Shown piece by piece: positions 31,060 to 37,325 of a DNA stretch of 37,325 nt. The stretch's first letter is position 1. The number at the start of each line of letters is the position of its first letter. The stretch is taken from assembly GCA_021774055.1 (NCBI GenBank), contig JAJFJL010000173.1, positions 1-37,325 on the forward strand, in the 5' to 3' direction. The notes beneath the pieces are model-generated. The model ran no database searches, was not told the DNA's origin, and saw only the letters and a list, made by a program, of their open reading frames with translations. The stretch comes from Nitrosomonas sp. GTDB taxonomy: Bacteria > Pseudomonadota > Gammaproteobacteria > Burkholderiales > Nitrosomonadaceae. The translations under genes were made by a program, and so were the position numbers.

Positions 31060-31644
31060 ATGAGTAATTATATTGAAATAGAAGTCAGACTTTTTTTTGA
31101 AGATGATTCTTCTATCGTTAACTGGCTTCTTAAAAACGCAGCAAAGAAGGCGACTTTTTATCAAGTTGATACGTATTATCAACCTAAATATTCTCCATTT
31201 CTTTCTGAGATTAATTCTGAAACTAAGAAATCAGATCGGTGGCTTAGAGTAAGGGAGGAGAAAGATAATATAATTCTCTGTTATAAGTTTCAGCATAGAA
31301 ATGCTTCAACAGGTGATTCTACTTACGCAGATGAAATTGAAGTTAATGTTTCAAGTAAAGAAGGTGTTGATAAAATTCTAACCTGTTTGGATTTTGAAGA
31401 AATAGCCATTGTAAAGAAAAAAAGAACAGCTTGGATATCAGGTGAATTCGAGGTTGATATTGATGAAGTTGATGGATTGGGTAAGTTCTATGAGATAGAA
31501 TTTCATGGCAATCTGGAAAATCCTATGCAAGGGAGAGATTTTATCTTTGATTTTTTAAGTAAGATTGGTGTTTCTGGTTGGCAAATAATTGACAGAGCAT
31601 ATCCAGTTATGATGATAAACAAAGAAAATTTCTCAGGAATTTAA
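31060..31644 (+). CDS. CYTH-fold protein (class IV cyclase / triphosphatase-like)
   Basis: The 194-residue protein fits the CYTH triphosphate-tunnel fold. The signature ExExK appears as EIEVR (Glu6, Glu8, Arg10). It is followed by WLRVREE (61-67), CYKFQ with Lys76, DEIEV (91-95), KKKRTAW (119-125), and DIDEVDGLGKFYEIEF (133-148), the last being typical of class IV adenylate cyclases and thiamine triphosphatases. These enzymes bind a nucleoside or organic triphosphate and either cyclise or hydrolyse it. The Lys to Arg change in the signature is mild. Located 32 bp after the radical SAM gene on the same strand, without a terminator between. The call of fold is fairly sure; the reaction is not. 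Confidence 0.82.
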   Translation: MSNYIEIEVRLFFEDDSSIVNWLLKNAAKKATFYQVDTYYQPKYSPFLSEINSETKKSDRWLRVREEKDNIILCYKFQHRNASTGDSTYADEIEVNVSSKEGVDKILTCLDFEEIAIVKKKRTAWISGEFEVDIDEVDGLGKFYEIEFHGNLENPMQGRDFIFDFLSKIGVSGWQIIDRAYPVMMINKENFSGI

Positions 31645-31710
31645 AGCTAGCCTATGCGTTCGAGTTGCTAGAAATGGTGTCATTTCAATTTGCAGGATAT
31701 GAATATTTAG

Positions 31711-31773
31711 AATGTGCACAAAAGCTTCGCTCTTGTACATGGTATTGGGACAGACTGGCTATGCCAGACTGTT
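31711..31773. repeat. Double-hairpin repeat, copy 1
   Basis: ACAAAAGC-TTC-GCTCTTGT forms one hairpin. GACAGACTGGC-TAT-GCCAGACTGTT forms a second with one mismatch. The same double hairpin recurs at 32051-32115 with small changes, and the two copies flank tRNA-Asn fragment B. No T-run follows. Function unknown; possibly a binding site or recombination site of a mobile element. Confidence 0.65.
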
Positions 31774-31885
31774 ATGACAGGTAGTAAGCGGCTAACTATA
31801 TAGCAAAAAAGAAACGTGACAAATCTGACGGTTATTGGCGAGCACTGGCGGTAATGAAATCAATAAAAACAGTCAATCATAAGAC

Positions 31886-31930
31886 CTGTTAATCCGTTTG
31901 TCCCAGGTTCGAGCCCTGGTCAGGGAGTCA
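31886..31930 (+). pseudogene. tRNA-Asn 3' fragment, copy B (att-like)
   Basis: It is a 45-base match to copy A at 28627-28671 with a few changes (TTTGT for CAGGT after the anticodon stem, GTCA for GCCA at the end). The T-arm is intact. With copy A it brackets the three-gene cassette. The non-CCA end shows that it is not a working tRNA part. Confidence 0.78.
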
Positions 31931-31937
31931 GACATTT

Positions 31938-31965
31938 AAAGGCTTGCAGCGATGCAGGCCTTTTT
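31938..31965 (+). terminator. Terminator after the tRNA-Asn fragment, copy B
   Basis: AAAGGCTTGCA and TGCAGGCCTTT form the same stem as at 28679-28707 with one change (A to G, giving a T-G wobble), followed by five T in total. It also lies downstream of the CYTH gene and may end the cassette transcript. Confidence 0.8.
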
Positions 31966-32050
31966 CAATATAACGATTAGTAGACCTAGCAAACAAAAGT
32001 CTCCTGCATTTAACCCGCTATTTCTGACTTAATTTAGTACTTATTTCTGA

Positions 32051-32115
32051 AATGTGTACAACAGCTTCGCTCTTGTACAAAATATTGGTACAGACTGGCT
32101 TAAAGCCAGACTGTT
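32051..32115. repeat. Double-hairpin repeat, copy 2
   Basis: It repeats copy 1: TGTACAACAGC-TTC-GCTCTTGTACA, then TACAGACTGGCT-TAA-AGCCAGACTGTTA. The first stem is longer than in copy 1. It sits just before the decayed tRNA-Thr-like fragment. Confidence 0.65.
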
Positions 32116-32130
32116 AAGTGATAACAATTA

Positions 32131-32176
32131 ATTCGTAATCAGTAGATCGGCAGTTATATTCTGCACAACATCACCA
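32131..32176 (+). pseudogene. Decayed tRNA-Thr 3' half (old att site)
   Basis: ATTCGTAATCAG followed by TAGATC, GTT, ATTCT and CACCA lines up with the 3' half of the tRNA-Thr at 22215-22260 with several changes. The following roughly 120 bp (CAATAAAACAA, then GATGTAGATGTAATGTAG) resembles the sequence after attR at 28482-28600. It is probably the right end of an older insertion at the same tRNA. The gap from here to 32500 shows no gene. Confidence 0.5.
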
Positions 32177-32500
32177 ATAAAACAATAAGTTGGGTTATTT
32201 TAAAAGATTTTAATGTTTCGATGTAGATGTAATGTAGGTAATAGGTGGATAGTGGTTAAAAATATTTTTTCAGTTTAAAATTTAAGCGAGATTCATTTGC
32301 ATGATAGTGTTGTGCTTTTCATGAATTTCTTAATGCGATGACACTTTTGTACTAGGATGTACTAGAATGGGGGTATAAAACATGCATTGGTTACATGCTA
32401 TATGTACATGAGCGCTAGTGGATTGATGTATTGTAGAAAATAATATTTAACTAGCTTCTCAGTTAGGTATCGTCTATAACCTTTTATACAATTTGAGAAA

Positions 32501-32734
32501 ATGGAGCTAATCTTAAAAGTTGCTGATATCGTCTTGTTAATTTTACTTTTAGTTGTTTTTAGTAGCGTATGCGCTCTTTGGGTGAAATTTTCGTTAAATG
32601 AGATTAGAGGGCGTAAGGGGTTTGCTAGATATGCAGAGGAAGGTGTTTTTGTGAAAAGGGGGCTTTCAGTTAACAAAAAAACAGGTAAGGCAACGGGGCA
32701 GCAGCGCCCTATTGCCGTTTCTTCTGTGAAGTGA
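32501..32734 (+). CDS. Small single-TM membrane protein
   Basis: This 77-residue frame has one strong N-terminal membrane helix (about 7-29: VADIVLLILLLVVFSSVCAL), followed by a basic cytoplasmic tail with GRKGFARYAEEG and GKATGQQRPI. It is the only frame here with a sensible membrane pattern; the opposite frame has none. The ribosome site is weak (GAGAA). It precedes the 634-residue membrane protein by about 100 bp on the same strand, so they may form a pair. No family is recognised. Confidence 0.5.
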   Translation: MELILKVADIVLLILLLVVFSSVCALWVKFSLNEIRGRKGFARYAEEGVFVKRGLSVNKKTGKATGQQRPIAVSSVK

Positions 32735-32830
32735 TGCCGCCACATTATTTCAGCTATTCATTAATACACTGTAAGTGGCATGAGAATACTTTGGAGCATT
32801 TAAAATTACATTTCATTTGTTTTTTGCGTT

Positions 32831-34735
32831 ATGACATTTAGCAGAAGAAATAAAAAAGCAAAGGGATTTTTTTCAGCTAATTTCAAAAAATTCGACTTTA
32901 TTGGCTGGATCCCAAACACTACAGGGCATGTGTATTTTCGCCATGCAGAGGTTAAACAAGGAGAAATAGACCGTTACACAGTTAGACCTTTCCCATTTTT
33001 AAAGGACGATGAAAATATTCATCGTTACATATTAGCAACATCTTTGTGTGACCTAAATGATCTTCCCCCTAATGAAAGTAAAATAAAACTTACTCGTTTT
33101 ATTGTCAATGCAGAATCAATCAATAAACGAGAATTAAAAGGTTCTCTGTGGATGATCTGGAATGTAGCAGACAACCCTGGAATACCTGAAAGACTGGAAC
33201 AAAGAGTTATATCATTATTCGCTTCACTTAAAATTCAGTCCGACATACTTAGGAAATTTTGGTCTGTTGAAACAACAGAAGGAATACCGCATACTGGTAG
33301 TGACAAGTATAGACAGCTAGAAGAAAATGCAAAACTAGATGATCGTTACAAAGAAGTATGTCAGGCTATACAACTATTCGAGTTGAGTAAAGATGAGCTT
33401 AACAGCGATTTAAATTACATAATTGAAACATGGAAATCTCTAGATTCTAAGAAAGGAAAAGAAGAATTTCTCAGGTCTCTAGGAATTTGGGCTTCATATA
33501 TTGAATTTACTGTTTCTAATACTGGCTTTTGTTATTTAAAACATCACAGTCTGTCCAAAGAAGATAGCAAGGAAGATGACGGAGTTCAAGTTAAAACTGA
33601 GATTGCGTATTATTATTTAAAATATTTATTGCATGAGCATAGCCATCATGATTCAAGAGTAGATAGTTTTTGCCGCCTTCACAGGATACCGCGCACGCCT
33701 TTAAATGGATCTATATTAGCAAATGAAATCAAGGTAGACCCTGCTATAGAGCTCTCGAGAAAGTTACTTCGCGACATTAAAGTCAACTTAATTAATATTA
33801 AGTTTGATAGAACTGAAGATGAATCATTTGTTCGCAACGCGAAAGGATTAGCTGCATATGGATCCTCATTAGTTCAGCAACTTAAAGCTGAAAAGATTTT
33901 AAATATCGGAGTCCAGGAGCATGCAGATTTTGTTATTAGAGAGTCAGTGTATATTGACAAACTAATCCAATCTATTGATATAAAGCATCAGGAAAAGCTT
34001 GCTACAAGCTGGGCAAAAACCTTTCATTTAACTAGCCATGTTTTTGCATTTTTATTGTTGTTATTCGGTTCTCTTATACTATTTGGAGTTGAACTTGCTG
34101 CGCAACCATCCATTCCTCACTCTCATGACAAACCTATCAATTGCCATGAAACCGTGGCGACATCTTCCGATTTAATTGGAAAATACATTGCCCATATTAC
34201 TTGTGAGTCTGGCATTTCTGGTTTGTTCGCGGTATATATTACCGTATTGGCTTGCACCCTAGTATTAGTTAGGGCTTATTTATACATTAAAGAAACAGGT
34301 AAGGTTGATAAGTTTTTATTAACAAAATATATTGAAACAATATTTCGTGGATTTCGTCCTGTTAAAGTAACAGCACCCAGAGAAATATTTTCCTCTTACG
34401 CGTCTTTAACACCAGCAAATTTTAAAAATACTCTGCTTAGAGTATTGCGATTTTTATGGTATGGGCTATCATACAAAGCTGATAAATGGAGATGCAGACT
34501 CTCTTATTTTACACTATACAAGCTTCCATCAGTATTGAGCTCAACTTATTACTGGAAAGTTAATGCAGGTTATAAGGTTTATTTTTCTCTGATTCTTGGA
34601 ATTATTCTTTTTCCAATAACTATCTTTTTAATTGGAGTAGGCATTCTATCTGCTTTTGAGAGTATGTTAGAAAATGAGTATGTTTTTCGTGTATTTATAA
34701 GAAGAATGAGTGAGTTGATTAGTCTGATTAAGTAA
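32831..34735 (+). CDS. Large membrane protein of unknown function
   Basis: This is a 634-residue protein that I do not recognise. Residues 1-395 are mostly soluble: an N-terminal beta-rich region (FIGWIPNTTGHVYFRHAEVK), then helical parts, with a His cluster LLHEHSHHDSR at 266-276 that could bind metal. Three membrane helices follow at about 404-421, 462-482 and 583-606, separated by a possible extracytoplasmic loop (422-460, with two Cys) and a cytoplasmic part of about 100 residues. It ends 3 bp from the stop of the convergent replication gene. The gene is AT-rich compared with that neighbour. Location in an accessory region suggests cargo, perhaps defence, but nothing in the sequence proves a role. 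Confidence 0.72.
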   Translation: MTFSRRNKKAKGFFSANFKKFDFIGWIPNTTGHVYFRHAEVKQGEIDRYTVRPFPFLKDDENIHRYILATSLCDLNDLPPNESKIKLTRFIVNAESINKRELKGSLWMIWNVADNPGIPERLEQRVISLFASLKIQSDILRKFWSVETTEGIPHTGSDKYRQLEENAKLDDRYKEVCQAIQLFELSKDELNSDLNYIIETWKSLDSKKGKEEFLRSLGIWASYIEFTVSNTGFCYLKHHSLSKEDSKEDDGVQVKTEIAYYYLKYLLHEHSHHDSRVDSFCRLHRIPRTPLNGSILANEIKVDPAIELSRKLLRDIKVNLINIKFDRTEDESFVRNAKGLAAYGSSLVQQLKAEKILNIGVQEHADFVIRESVYIDKLIQSIDIKHQEKLATSWAKTFHLTSHVFAFLLLLFGSLILFGVELAAQPSIPHSHDKPINCHETVATSSDLIGKYIAHITCESGISGLFAVYITVLACTLVLVRAYLYIKETGKVDKFLLTKYIETIFRGFRPVKVTAPREIFSSYASLTPANFKNTLLRVLRFLWYGLSYKADKWRCRLSYFTLYKLPSVLSSTYYWKVNAGYKVYFSLILGIILFPITIFLIGVGILSAFESMLENEYVFRVFIRRMSELISLIK

Positions 34736-34738
34736 ACG

Positions 34739-36430
34739 TCAGAGTTTATTTGGATGCGTACAGTTATTAACAGAACTCCAAGGCGGCTTCGCCGCAAATG
34801 CTTTCGTGCGGTCGCTTACGCTCCCGTACGCGCATTGTGCGTCAAGCCGCTCAGTCGATTGCTCATCGGTTACTGATTTTTCAATACGCCAACGATAAAG
34901 CCGTGTGCGTAATTGCAGGTCTTCTGTCTGGATGCCACAAATGACTTGTTTGATCGGGTCACCATACTTTCCGCGCTCCTCCCGGTCTTCTTTAAGCAGT
35001 TTGATAGGGTGATCTTGTCGTTTTGCATTAACACCGCCCATTAGTTGAATGAATCTTGCCCAATTGCCTTTGTCAGCCGCGTTTATAGCTTCTCCTAAAA
35101 AACAAGGAATATCACATTGCATTCGACGTAGTTCACGCCAGATTGAAACAGGTGCGCCGCCAATTTGCTGAAACTGACGAATACCCCAGGTAGATGCCCA
35201 GGCTTCCACTCTCTCGGCGGCTGATTTAGCGGGACTGCCATTAATGTCATGCTCAATGCCATAGCCGTCTATATTCTTTGAAATGTATTTGGCAATATAA
35301 CCAATGGCCGTGCCTTTTCTTTTGTCGATGGGTGTCGCGGTAAAGCGGTGTTCATTTGCTCCGGGTTCATCACCATCAGTTTGCAGTGCATAATGGCGGA
35401 TGATTTCGTGAACCTTTGGGCTGTGTTCTGGCTTCATGAATAACAGTAAGTGCCAATGCGGGGTGCCGTCATGTTGTGGTTCGGCAATGCGAAAGCCGTA
35501 CACATCCAAATGATCCCGCTTGAGCTTGGCGCGGATTCTTGCCCATACTTTATTGAGGTACTTTTGTGCTTCGGGTGGTGTGGTGCCATCATATTTCTTA
35601 TTTTTTTGACCACTTATTGATAAACGGGCATGCATACAAGATGGACAAGTCAGGGTGTAGAATTCTCCAACATGCCCCAGTTCGTTGGCGATAGTTTCAA
35701 AACCAAAGATACGTACCATGAGTTCACTACGCCGCACACGCGGATTGGCTAGGCTGTGTTCTGCTAATTCGCTAAGTGTAAATGACTCGCCGAGTTCATT
35801 AATTGCCATGAGTCCATTTAGAATGTGACGATTACGTTTTTTCTGTTCTCTGCGTCGCGTCAATGACTCATCACTAACATAGATACCTGCGTGTTTGTGA
35901 ACAAAACCTAAACGTATGGCCTGTTGCTCCAACTTCCTAGCGTATGTTTTACGCAGCGCATGCAGCCACCAATAGTCATCGGTTAAACGGGTATAAAGTC
36001 CAACTGTGGTAATGTTTGGATCATCTAATGCTGGCAAGTTAACTTCATACTTTTGCGCACGTTGCAGCAATCTTGGAGTGGCATGTTCCAGGTTCTGATA
36101 GATCCGGCTAATACTTTGCATTTCTCTGATAATGCGCTTTGCCAGTTCTTTTAGGTCATTATCGGTAGCATCCAGCGGAATGCTATTTGCTGTGATTTTC
36201 CCGTACTGTTCAAGCAGCGCAATATTGGCATTTCGCCTGCCTTCAAAGATGTAAGTTTCTTTGTATTCTAGGGCAGTAGTTTTGGCAAAGCGTTTGGGTA
36301 ATTGTTGGAATAATGAGGAACGCCATTGCTGGTCGCTATCATCTGGTTCGTCTAACTGTTCCAGAATACCTTCAGCTATCAATTCTCCAGGCGTTTGCAA
36401 GTTTCCGCTGCCGCGTACTGAAGTGTGCAT
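34739..36430 (-). CDS. Phage/satellite HUH replication endonuclease (gpA-like)
   Basis: The 563-residue protein resembles P2 gpA-type rolling-circle initiators. It has a long helical N-terminal part, a Cys pair CPSC near 262-265 (zinc site), the metal-binding HUH motif HWHLLLF near 325-331, and the catalytic Tyr pair in YIAKYISKN about 50 residues later (Tyr near 378 and 382). The enzyme would nick its origin and start rolling-circle replication of an excised element. The ATG at 36430 with GAGG upstream is a better start than the GTG before it. The AlpA-like gene ends just upstream and its stop overlaps this RBS, so the two are coupled. GC content is visibly higher than in the neighbouring membrane-protein gene, so it has a different origin. 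Confidence 0.88.
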   Translation of the reverse strand: MHTSVRGSGNLQTPGELIAEGILEQLDEPDDSDQQWRSSLFQQLPKRFAKTTALEYKETYIFEGRRNANIALLEQYGKITANSIPLDATDNDLKELAKRIIREMQSISRIYQNLEHATPRLLQRAQKYEVNLPALDDPNITTVGLYTRLTDDYWWLHALRKTYARKLEQQAIRLGFVHKHAGIYVSDESLTRRREQKKRNRHILNGLMAINELGESFTLSELAEHSLANPRVRRSELMVRIFGFETIANELGHVGEFYTLTCPSCMHARLSISGQKNKKYDGTTPPEAQKYLNKVWARIRAKLKRDHLDVYGFRIAEPQHDGTPHWHLLLFMKPEHSPKVHEIIRHYALQTDGDEPGANEHRFTATPIDKRKGTAIGYIAKYISKNIDGYGIEHDINGSPAKSAAERVEAWASTWGIRQFQQIGGAPVSIWRELRRMQCDIPCFLGEAINAADKGNWARFIQLMGGVNAKRQDHPIKLLKEDREERGKYGDPIKQVICGIQTEDLQLRTRLYRWRIEKSVTDEQSTERLDAQCAYGSVSDRTKAFAAKPPWSSVNNCTHPNKL

Positions 36431-36438
36431 CACACACC

Positions 36439-36633
36439 TCAGTACTGACTAGTGGACTGACAGACACACGATTCTATATATGCGTGCAGATCGCTCAAAC
36501 GATAGCGAACTGCACGAGCGCCTATTTTGATGAAAGGCACCCGCGCACCTGCCCAGCGGTCTCTTTCCAGAAATGCGGTACTAACGCCTAAGATCGGTGC
36601 GGCCTGTTTTGTAGTGAGAAGTGGGTCTTGCAT
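36439..36633 (-). CDS. AlpA/excisionase-like helix-turn-helix protein
   Basis: The 64-residue product has a MerR-like HTH_17 pattern: [20 protein letters not shown], then [20 protein letters not shown] and YIES. This is the usual excisionase or AlpA fold found beside integrases and replication genes of prophages and islands. GGAG stands 6 bp before the inner ATG at 36633, which I take as the start rather than the one four codons upstream. It sits directly upstream of the HUH replication gene, so it probably regulates it or acts in excision. Confidence 0.82.
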   Translation of the reverse strand: MQDPLLTTKQAAPILGVSTAFLERDRWAGARVPFIKIGARAVRYRLSDLHAYIESCVCQSTSQY

Positions 36634-36700
36634 GATTGTCTCCATTGGTTGAAAAATATGGAAACAGTATGAATAGACCTATTACAGCTGGGAATTGCGT

Positions 36701-36774
36701 CTGCGCGCAAACGTATGATGTCTACGACAAATTAAGTATTAATGCGGGTTTTGGAGTGTACTGGCTGCGCGCAG
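36701..36774. promoter_or_regulatory. Pair of CTGCGCGCA palindromes (possible operator)
   Basis: CTGCGCGCAG at 36765-36774 is a perfect palindrome, and CTGCGCGCAA stands at 36701-36710. They are 64 bp apart in the gap upstream of the AlpA-like gene. Placement between two same-strand genes suggests an operator or promoter control region. Confidence 0.4.
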
Positions 36775-36780
36775 AAAGTA

Positions 36781-37325
36781 TTACGGCTGCGTATTTTCTG
36801 GGTTGAAATCAATTAACCAATGCGGAAGCTTGCCTTCTGCTTTCAATTTTTCGCGATTTTTGTATTCTGAAATAGCTTTAGCAAGCGTGCGTTCAGCGTT
36901 AGTTTGTTTTAACAATTTTCTTTTATCTTCTGGCAGTTTTTCATAGAATTTACTGGCAGCTTGGTTATTACTGTAAGTCTGATGTTGCAACCAATAGTGG
37001 ATGCACTCTTGTTTCAGTCTTTCTCTTGGTTCGTGCATCTTATACGCTGCTTCTCTTTGTTGAGATGAATCAACTTCAGGTATTACATTGCCTTCTATGT
37101 CGTTTGCTTTATCTGCAAGATAATTTTTGGATTCGTTGCTAACTGTTTGTTCAGCAGGAAAGTGTTCTAGGTTCCAGCAGGGTGGAAGGTCATAATAAGC
37201 CTTAATGCACCAATCAATCACTTCATTTCGTTTTACATAAAGGCAATCCAGATAAGGCTTATTAAACTTGTTTCTTTTTAGGCATTGATAGAGCTTAATG
37301 CGATGATAGAAATCAAGAGGGCTTG
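36781..37325 (-). CDS. Hypothetical protein, 5' end outside the window
   Basis: The frame is open from the window edge to the stop at 36781. The 146 residues from the GTG at 37221 are preceded in frame by further coding-like sequence (for example KLYQCLKRNKFNKPYLDCLY), so this is the C-terminal part of a longer protein. The visible part is hydrophilic, with ERLKQECIHYWLQHQTYSNN and FYEKLPEDKRKLLKQTNAER, mostly helical. No known domain is recognised. It lies upstream of the AlpA-like and replication genes on the same strand and probably belongs to that element. Confidence 0.6.
   Translation of the reverse strand, partial: SPLDFYHRIKLYQCLKRNKFNKPYLDCLYVKRNEVIDWCIKAYYDLPPCWNLEHFPAEQTVSNESKNYLADKANDIEGNVIPEVDSSQQREAAYKMHEPRERLKQECIHYWLQHQTYSNNQAASKFYEKLPEDKRKLLKQTNAERTLAKAISEYKNREKLKAEGKLPHWLIDFNPENTQP

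Noticed and set aside
32398-32745. Minus-strand frame of 115 codons opposite the small TM protein
   Set aside because: It has no RBS or domain, and the plus frame shows a clear membrane helix; it is taken as a shadow.
1-37325. CRISPR array
   Set aside because: No series of regularly spaced direct repeats with unique spacers was seen; the only regular spacing is the three TTTACAA boxes.

Overview
The window looks like a low-GC gammaproteobacterial chromosome. Support comes from the petABC-sspA-sspB gene order, an SspB with the ClpX-binding tail, SirB and RluB proteins, a dnaX-ybaB pair and a cheR-cheD-cheB set. I cannot fix the genus from sequence alone. About the first 22.2 kb is ordinary core chromosome; the rest is accessory DNA built up downstream of a tRNA-Thr gene.

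Core part, left to right: the end of a chemoreceptor gene, then cheR, cheD and cheB (receptor methylation, deamidation and demethylation), a tiny lipoprotein gene with a terminator, and a cheV-like adaptor. A large AsmA-like DUF748 protein converges on priA (replication restart), followed on the minus strand by a 477-residue lipoprotein. The 4.5S SRP RNA precedes dnaX (clamp loader), ybaB and rluB; recR is absent from its usual place after ybaB. Next come a SpoIIAA-like protein, two small membrane proteins (CopD-like and SirB-like), an acetyltransferase, the cytochrome bc1 operon petABC, and sspA-sspB. The intergenic gaps carry two families of short inverted-repeat (MITE-like) elements; one copy appears to be inserted inside another.

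Accessory part. Island A (about 22238-28482) starts in the 3' end of tRNA-Thr(UGU). It has a P4-type tyrosine integrase with a stop codon before its C-terminal tail, core att repeats at both ends and TACCGTC-type arm sites at both ends. It carries a frameshifted DUF6387 gene, AlpA-like and winged-helix regulators, a MobV-type relaxase, two overlapping small genes, and an HTH-HATPase-DUF4325 regulator preceded by three TTTACAA repeats spaced exactly 22 bp. Next is a cassette of about 3.3 kb bounded by two copies of a tRNA-Asn 3' fragment, each with a terminator. It encodes a two-TM protein with a degenerate NUDIX-like domain, a radical SAM enzyme and a CYTH-fold protein. I consider this the best candidate for an undescribed system, possibly nucleotide-signal based defence; that role is inference. 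Beyond a decayed tRNA-Thr-like remnant lie a small membrane protein and a 634-residue membrane protein of unknown function. These converge on a minus-strand phage-like module: an HUH replication endonuclease, an AlpA-like regulator, and a gene that runs off the window.

All family calls come from reading motifs by eye; no database search was possible.
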